A stretch of DNA of 64,000 nt from Mayamaea pseudoterrestris (lineage: Eukaryota > Bacillariophyta > Bacillariophyceae > Sellaphorales > Sellaphoraceae), in the NCBI GenBank assembly GCA_027923505.1, contig BROI01000002.1, forward strand, positions 806,001 through 870,000, in the 5' to 3' direction. Both the position numbers and the translations under genes were made by a program. Below, one piece after another: positions 57,392-64,000 of this stretch; the stretch's first letter is position 1, and each line of letters begins with the position of its first letter. The notes under the pieces were generated by a model. It made no database searches and had not been told where the DNA came from. It worked only from the letters and a program-made list of their open reading frames with translations.

Positions 57392-60300
57392 TCATGAAAT
57401 AAAGGCCGAAAGATCCACAACACTGGCAGTGATATCGTCGTGCTTAGATCGGCGCGCCCGTCCAGGGGGAAGAGACATAAGTGCCTGCAAGCTAGAAATA
57501 TTGCGGGTCCGGCGGACCTTGTTCAATACTCGACGAACAATAACGTCGGCAACATTGTAACTGATCCGACCGTTGCGACTACGTTTGCGGCGCTTGGCAA
57601 GAGGACTGGAACTGCGGTTGGGTATCTCATTCGCTGGGCGTTTGCGACCAGCCGCAGCGGAACCTCCAGGTTCGTCGTTTCGTTCAAACAAATCCCACTC
57701 TGAGGTTTCCTTGCAATTGCCGGCGGATAAGTTAGTAGCATCGTCATCCATTGACCCTCTTAGATCCTGCTGCGAATTGATCCGACGGCTGCTTCGACGC
57801 TCCAGCTCAGCGACTCGTTCCTCATAAAAGTTGCGCACCCATCGCAAGACGTCTTCGCCACAGGATCGCTCCCAAACACCATCAGTTGCTAATACAAGAA
57901 CCTTATCTATGTCCTTGACGAGAGGTCGACAATTCACTTCGGGTCGCCCAGTGATGTATGGCGCATGACTCTTGTAAGGAACAAAAGAAAGCAAAGGTGT
58001 TTTCAGATAAGCATCTCCGAGTGCTCGAGTCACAGCCAAACTGCCGGCTACTCGTTTGATGCCGCCTCCGACTCCTGCAGTGATGGCCCGTGGCGCGTTG
58101 TTGCAGCGTCGTAAAACTGCAGTCACTTCGGCAGGGTTGTACGCCGAATGGTCGGTGGTCAGGTCAATGGGGCGAACAGTGGGTGCAAGATGCACGAGAG
58201 GCTGCAAACTTCCGCAAGAAGACTCCGAGGACACGGATACATCAATATCGTTCTCCTCGCGATGGCAGCGGTTGCGACGAGCATCGTCACTCCCAAAAGC
58301 ATCTTCGGCATCTTTTTTCACGACATCAGCCAACAAGGGAGGAAGTGTAATGTACAAGGAAGAATCGTCATCGAGCGCCCGCCGACGAGCAGATTTTCGT
58401 CTCATCATTCTTGATGGAATTGTTGCAAAGGCAGCTGATCCACTTGCAGCGCCATTCGTATTAACGCTCACTGAAGCAGGAGCACCAAGATCTTCTTCTT
58501 CGCTACTGTCTGCGTCATGATCAGAGCTAGATAGGCACTCCGTCTCGTCGCTGCTGTGATGGCTAGACTCGTCGTCCGTAGTGTCTGGGTGGTCGCTGCC
58601 AGTATTTCGCACTTTTATTGTTCGCGGTGGTGCACTCCCTAGCATGACCGCGCGGCAGTCTCCGACATGGGCAGTATATAGGTAGGCATCGTGTGCCCGA
58701 TACGAGTGGCACAAGCATCCACCAAGTGGAAGAATAAGAGACTCTTTGGGTCGATCTGTGTGGTGAATGACACCACGAACAGCTGAGGGACGCTTCCGCG
58801 CATCACTGTCGCGCGAACGATCATCTTCGCCTTCCGTTTCAGTAATCTCAGACTCGATACCCGAAGCCGTGCCAGCTTCCTCGGTTGTCAGTGACGAGGT
58901 GGAACTGGTGGTGCTCATCGAACTTGCAATCTTGGCGCGAGCTGCATAATCCATCATGCGGCGCCGGGCAGCGTCACGATTGGCAAAGCTATTGAATGTT
59001 TGAATCTTCTCAGGAAAAGGCAAGTCCCTGTCTTTGTCTGGTGCGGACACATTGGTCCAGTCGAGTCTCTGGATGGTAAAGACGACGAGAGCACATGCAC
59101 CCGAGTTCCATCGACCATTGCTTTGACAAGAGTTTTGATGGGTCGCCACTGGATCAATCGAATTTATCCAGGCTTCATCCACCGCAAGAAAAGACTCAGT
59201 GATGGCTCTAGATATAATTGTCACTTCCCTTGGACTATGTGTTCCGACGAGTTCAGGGCGAATGGACGGAGATGAAGCAGTCTTCACTGACGTTCTGACT
59301 GAATATACAGGGGCATCCATATGTGCATCATGTCGTGGTATGCGCTCTTCCGCATGCGACATGAGAGACATCACAGGCGATGGTGCTTCCGATGGAATCT
59401 CTAGCGACGAACCAGACGCGACCAGAGAAGCAATCTGTTTCCGTTCTCCGTCTGTTCCGAAAAGAATGTCAACTTCTTCATCTTCATCTTTTTGCTGATG
59501 CTCATGCGGCGACTGATAGTAAATAGAGTTTGGGCTCTTGACGGTGCGATCTGATGTCTTGATCCTGTGTCCAGAGAAGAGCATTCACATTGAACATCAT
59601 TTATTTAAATTGTGAATCTGATTTCGTTTTAACTTACAAACCATCAAGATCTAAGGCATTGGCATCGCGCAGCTGACCATTCACCGTACAGACGCCACGA
59701 TCGACAATGGCGCAGTTCAGAGCTCGCGATATACTTGCGGCAATGTGCGGAAGCAACACCTGTTCAAAACCGCATATAACGAAATGACAGCGAGACATCA
59801 GTGAGTCTCGAGCACTCCGTTCCTCATTTCACATTCTCTGCTTATTTTCAACTTACCTCTGACGCATACGTCGCTACTGCTCCACCGCCATGTCCATCAA
59901 TGACGCTCCACAAGTTGACGCGAATAAGTGTCTTGTGATCCAGCAACGGCAGTTGCGTCTCGGCGTCGTCAAAGTCGTTGGGCAGTGGCTGCAGCAGCAG
60001 ATTCACCAACGAGGCGCTCCGATCCTCGGACGGCGCGTTGGCGGCATGACCGGCGGTCCACATGGATAGTTGCGCTTGTCGAAACTGGGGCAGAGACATT
60101 GGTAAGTGATGTTGTTGGTCATTGTTGTGGTCGTCTTGTTCGCCGCTGGATCTGGCACTGTTCGTGTTGCGAGGAGGCAGTTTCCGATGGTCCTCAAGGT
60201 CATTGGATCCTCCGGATGTCGAGCCAAAGGTACTGCTTGGAGGCGGCGGCGGCATGCTGAATGCTCGATCTCGCAATGACAAATCTGGAGCAGCAGCGGG

Positions 60301-60815
60301 AGCGCGGCGGTGAATGGCCATGAAATCTTTGAGCAAGGCTGGTGTGTTAAACATGGAAGACGCTTGTGTGCCCGTCCCATGAAGAAGATCCTTGCTCGTC
60401 AGAGACAGATTGGAGCTCTCACTCATATATCCCATCATTTCTGCGACACTGTCCTCCTCCTGAAAGAAATGAGTAAATAATAATGAAACAGTGAGTGAGT
60501 AAAAGTAGAAGAGAAAGATATTACAAATTTCATAATTGCTCTTACCTCCGACGACTGCGCACCGCCTCCTCGAGGCGACAAGGACTGTGATGTTTTTCGG
60601 CCCTGCAAAGATGCATCCGCTTGCGATTCTTGTGTTACCGGCAGAGCAAGAGGGCCGTCCATCATGTTGCTGCTCATGCCGTCCGCCGCCAACGAAGCGA
60701 ATGATAATGCAACGTCGGCTGCTGCTGCTGCATTCACCACTGCTGCTGCTGCGTCGACCACTGCTGCCTTTTCATTATTTATATCCGATTTTTCAAGATT
60801 GTCGTTTGCTGACAT
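57392..60815 (-). CDS. PP2C-type protein phosphatase with long extensions
   Basis: Four exons, complement(57392..59564, 59638..59759, 59857..60459, 60546..60815), with introns of 73-97 bases, give about 1055 residues; every joint keeps frame. The metal-dependent Ser/Thr phosphatase motifs are V-I-D-G-H-G-G (exon 2), A-H-V-G-D-C-R-A-V, L-T-T-D-H, A-G-S-L-A-V-T-R-A-L-G-D, and V-L-A-T-D-G-V-W-E. Ala-rich and Ser-rich sequence precedes the domain, and acidic/Ser-rich insertions of ~100 and ~120 residues separate motifs, making it about three times a minimal PP2C. The tail has a basic patch (A-K-R-R-K-R-S-R-N-G-R). An upstream ATG at 60866 would add 17 residues. The role is unknown; the basic tail suggests the nucleus. 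Confidence 0.85.
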
Positions 60816-61349
60816 TATTGTCTGCTTATCAGGTGATGTATAATTTGTTTGATTGCGACAAAGCAATGTACTACAGTAAGCTTATCATCGAAAGAATGTG
60901 TTGAAAGTCGAACGATGATCGAAGCTTTCGTTGCCTGAGTAACGGTGCGACTGCCAGTAATTAATGACGGCGAATCGGACAAGATGCAATAGAGAGGACC
61001 TACTGCGCTCAATCGTCCACAACTTTTGCGTCTAGTCTTTGAAGCGAAAATAGATCGTGATATGTATCAACTGAAGTAGAAGATGGTATGATTCATCCCT
61101 TGCAGAGACTTGCCTTGGATAATAATGGGAATGAGCGAGACGGTACTCGGGCATCTTCATTCTCATTGAGAGTTGAGAGGATTGCTTCCGTTTAATTCCG
61201 CGTTAAGCCTTGTCGCTTTCGTATAAGAAAGTCCCTATTTCTCTATTTCACTATTTCTCTTAAAATCTTCCAGTCCGACATTCAGTATGGGGACGACACG
61301 CTGACGACAGGCGAGATTGAGGCGATACAAACGCTCGTTGACAAGATTT
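60816..61349. other. Gene-poor region, no gene recognised
   Basis: Promoter of the PP2C gene at the left end, then sequence with frequent stops on both strands. Nothing else is recognised. Confidence 0.5.
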
Positions 61350-61690
61350 CTCCCTTTATGACCATCAGGAAAAGTTGAATGCCAACGACCGAGCCAAGAA
61401 GCGCATGCGTGGAGCGTTCGGCACAAAGCGCTTCTTTAAATGGAGATTCGATTGGTACAGGATGTCAAACTTGAGACGAAAGTTTGAGTCGAGATTGAAT
61501 GGACTCGACTCGTAGCTCAAGACTCTACAAGCCGATGTCAAGGCGCTGGATGCGGAAAATTTTCTTCCAAGGAGATCGGTGTAGCTACATTGGAAGAGCT
61601 TGAACGGCAGCGAGATGTTCTTTATAGTATTGAACGAGAAGCCAATCGAGTTGACGATGGATTGGCTTGAGCAGAAGCTCATTTAAAGCA
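61350..61690 (+). pseudogene. Decayed gene fragment, SNARE-helix-like
   Basis: Read in pieces on the plus strand this gives helix-forming, charged protein. The best segment is L-E-E-L-E-R-Q-R-D-V-L-Y-S-I-E-R-E-A, then N-R-V-D-D-G-L-A, a TGA where Arg would be expected, and A-E-A-H-L-K-Q. The spacing resembles a Qb/Qbc SNARE motif. Upstream, L-K-T-L-Q-A-D-V-K-A-L-D-A-E is in another frame, and a TAG lies before it. With stops in all frames it is not a working gene. The SNARE reading is tentative. Confidence 0.35.
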
Positions 61691-61693
61691 GTA

Positions 61694-61758
61694 AGCATTA
61701 CTCATTGTCAATAAATACTTATCGCGCCTGTTGTTGATATTGATACTTACCCGATCAT
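61694..61758. repeat. Dispersed 65-base repeat, copy 1
   Basis: It begins AGCATTACTCATTGTCAATA and ends TACTTACCCGATCAT. It recurs with a 3-base deletion and few changes at 62252-62313, directly after a different open stretch. Confidence 0.75.
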
Positions 61759-62251
61759 ATCCTGAGCTTGAACGGCATCCACATTTCATTGTTTTTGACC
61801 GATTAATTGTCGCAGCTTCGACGTGGTGGCGTCGTAGCTTTGTGATTATCAAAAAGCAGCCTCTCTACGAAAGAGAATGGAGCGCCTCGGATCCATTTAA
61901 TTCGAATGTTATGCACACATTCAAAAGTCTCCAACCTTTGCGACGTGGTTAACTATTTACCACACAAACGGGTAGGCCTTCTGCGAACAGGATGATTTGA
62001 GAGCCAAAATGTACCCAGGACTATGATGATGAGATATTATGAGTATGATACGCCTGACGAGCACACCAGCCAAGAAGGGACGGAACGAACGACGTACAGA
62101 CGGAATGAAGGACTACCACAAGATCAACGACGAGCTTGCCTTCAAGGCCATCCGCAAGAGGACTAAAATATATTGTGTACAGCTATTGTTTACTATGAAG
62201 ATCGAAATAGTCAGAGTGAATCGATACAAAGACTTACCACCGTACCTGGAC
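61759..62251. other. Sequence between the repeat copies
   Basis: No supported gene. A 77-codon frame (62039-62272) runs into repeat copy 2 and has no recognisable family. Confidence 0.45.
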
Positions 62252-62313
62252 AGCATTACTCACTGTCAATAAATAATCGCACCTGTCGTTGATATTAATA
62301 CTTACCCGATCAT
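62252..62313. repeat. Dispersed 65-base repeat, copy 2
   Basis: It begins AGCATTACTCACTGTCAATA and ends TACTTACCCGATCAT. It has the same orientation as copy 1, about 560 bases apart. Confidence 0.75.
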
Positions 62314-62338
62314 TTTATTCCGAGCAAGGCCTGCCAGC

Positions 62339-62801
62339 GCATTGTCCTCCAATCAGATCAATCGTTTTCACACAGAACAAAACATACATACATTGACTGT
62401 GACTGACAAATATGTCGCGCGATCAACAAAGCAGTGTAGAACAAAGTAAACAAACAGAAGGACGGGATAAGCATTTCGGCTAATCAAGTGATCTTGTCAA
62501 CAACAAGATAGATCACACTTTAATATGTAATTGCTCTTATTTGTTCCTGGGCAGTGAGTCATTTTATTCCGCATGCACTTCACGGAGCACGTGCATTAAT
62601 TGCTCAAATCATATAGCCCCATTCCCCTACTGTAAATACATTGTCTGTCCAATCATATCAATCGTGTCAAGCATTGGGCAGCTCACATATTGACCAACAA
62701 AAATGTCGCGATGCCAGATCCATGCAATCTCGATCATTCATTTCCTTCACTAACCATCATTTTTTTGGTTCACGGCGCCACAAGAGTAAACAAACATGAA
62801 G
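62339..62801 (+). promoter_or_regulatory. Duplicated promoter/leader of the lectin gene
   Basis: Three blocks recur in order. TCCAATCAGATCAATCGT (from ~62348) matches TCCAATCATATCAATCGT (~62648). TGACAAATATGTCGCG (~62404) matches TGACCAACAAAAATGTCGCG (~62691). AGTAAACAAACAGAAG (62445) matches AGTAAACAAACATGAAG (62785), which contains the lectin ATG. The left copy lacks the T of ATG, so it looks like a dead first exon of an earlier duplicate. Confidence 0.5.
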
Positions 62802-64000
62802 TTGTTGTTTGCAGCCGTCGCAATCTGGTTGCTCCCCGCACCTGGCCAGAGTGCAGTGACCTTTGCTCGCCACGAGTATCATTACTTCCCTTATATTGCC
62901 TATAAAGATTTTGGTGACGGTAGCGGTAGCCAAGCAGCAGCGGCGGCATATGCGGACAGCTTAATTGTGGTAAGTAGTAGTTCTCGCCTCTTATCATGGT
63001 CTAATGCTGAACGCGCTGCTTCGTTCGTCGAAATGGAGATTGACTCGCCACTCGAACCTCTTTTGCACCTCGCTTTCGATTCCTGTGAACTCATGGACTC
63101 TCGTCTCTGAATTTGCAGTGCGGCGTGCGCGGGCATCTGGCCGACTTAACGACACGAGAAGAATTCCAAGCAATCACGGCCTCTGGAATTGTTACCGGCC
63201 ACAACGTATGGATTGGACTAACCTACTCTGAAAGCGAAGGCAAGTACATTTGGACAACCGGTCAGCCTCTTTCGACTGTGCCTAACAATGACAACTGGAA
63301 TTCTCCTACGGAGCCTAACGGAGTGTTAATTGGTGAAAATTGTGTCATAATCGAAAGTTCGACCGGCAAATGGTATGACACCGTTTGCTCCACTCCAGGA
63401 TACGATGTTTTGGTCGAATTTGACTGCGCTTATCCTTCACCAGCTGCGATAAGAGTAGTCAGTGGCCATCGCTATGAGTACTACACAACCGCATCCCTTT
63501 CATTGAGTTGGGAGGCGGCTGTGGTTGCATGCGCACAGGTAAGAAAAGCGAGAAGGGTGCCCAAAATTTATATTTAACGCGCTCACTGAAACACTTCTCC
63601 CTCCATTTTGTCTTGCTTTCTAATTGCATTCGTACAGATGGTGCGCTGTGGAGTGTACGGGCATCTTGTTACCTTGACCACGAAAACTGAACAAGATGCA
63701 GTAAAGCTGGCTTTTCAATCACAATTCTCAAGTGATACAAAAGCTTCATGGATTGGATTAAGCGACACAATTACCGAAGGAACCTTCCTTTGGGTCAATG
63801 GAGAGACTTATGTGAAGGACGACCCGAACAATGCAGTTTTCGTCACTGGAGAGCCGAATGATTATGATGGTTTTCCGCCGGGCGAAGACTGCGTTTCGCA
63901 GCGCTTATCAGATTCTTTGTTGAATGATCAACTGTGTGGCGACGCAATCACTCAAGGCGGAATTTGTGAGTTTGATGTTGACTGTCCGACGGAAGCACCA
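62796..64000 (+). CDS. Secreted tandem C-type lectin-domain protein, cut by the right edge
   Basis: Exons 62796..62969, 63119..63538 and 63638..64000 (open at the edge) encode 319 residues so far. A signal peptide (M-K-L-L-F-A-A-V-A-I-W-L-L-P-A-P-G-Q-S-A) is followed by two C-type lectin-like domains. The first has C-G-V-R-G-H-L-A-D-L, V-W-I-G-L and W-N-S-P-T-E-P-N-G with E-N-C-V. The second has C-G-V-Y-G-H-L-V-T-L, S-W-I-G-L, T-G-E-P-N-D-Y and E-D-C-V. E-P-N is the calcium-dependent mannose-type sugar-binding triplet in both. Each domain has a phase-0 intron just before C-G-V-x-G-H-L, so domain plus intron were duplicated together. It is probably extracellular sugar recognition; the C-terminus is not visible. 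Confidence 0.85.

Overview
This window is nuclear DNA from a photosynthetic stramenopile, most likely a diatom. Three things point there. It has a fucoxanthin/chlorophyll a/c-type antenna gene whose leader carries a diatom-style A-F-A-P cleavage motif. It has a lumenal PsbP protein with signal peptide plus twin-arginine leader. It has 'helicase-associated' (HA) domain proteins, which stramenopiles have in abundance. Genes are dense (about 30 in 64 kb), with 0-3 short GT-AG introns each. Many neighbours are transcribed divergently from gaps of 90-600 bp. I saw no virus-like element, LTR element, CRISPR array, rRNA or tRNA gene.

Layout. 0-8.4 kb: the N-terminus of an unknown gene running off the left edge, a PsbP-family lumen protein, a WKF-domain (C7orf50-like) protein, secreted Cys-tag protein copy A, and an MgtE/SLC41-type Mg2+ transporter with a long acidic N-terminus. 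8.4-16.3 kb: an armadillo-like protein, an HA-domain protein, a class I/II aminotransferase, a GT92-like glycosyltransferase, and an HA plus CCCH-finger protein. 16.3-25.6 kb: Listerin (ribosome quality control), NPRL2 (TORC1/GATOR1), and an aldo-keto reductase whose frame is broken twice. 25.6-34 kb: an amino acid transporter, Cys-tag protein copy B, an unknown acidic/basic protein and a sugar-transporter-like MFS protein. 34-39 kb: two related ankyrin/MYND genes flanking the antenna gene. 39-48.8 kb: an unknown membrane protein, biotin synthase, a DUF1749 hydrolase, queuosine salvage glycosylase, an O-fucosyltransferase-like protein and EF-1alpha. 49-60.8 kb: a CCT-motif protein, a single-domain voltage-gated cation channel, an SDR, a long coiled-coil protein and a PP2C phosphatase. 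60.8-64 kb: a gene-poor stretch with decayed, duplicated DNA, then a tandem C-type lectin gene cut by the right edge.

The most unusual content is the pair of secreted proteins at 3.6-4.7 kb and 28.1-29.2 kb. Each carries six copies of an invariant C-K-F-C-G-S-D-D tag, unchanged at the protein level while codons and flanks drift. Besides the coding sequence the two loci share a proximal promoter block, a cluster of GAGGACTCCCGC-like sites and a palindromic 3' block, while their introns show no obvious similarity. I do not recognise the family. It looks like a co-regulated, metal-binding or redox-active secreted system.
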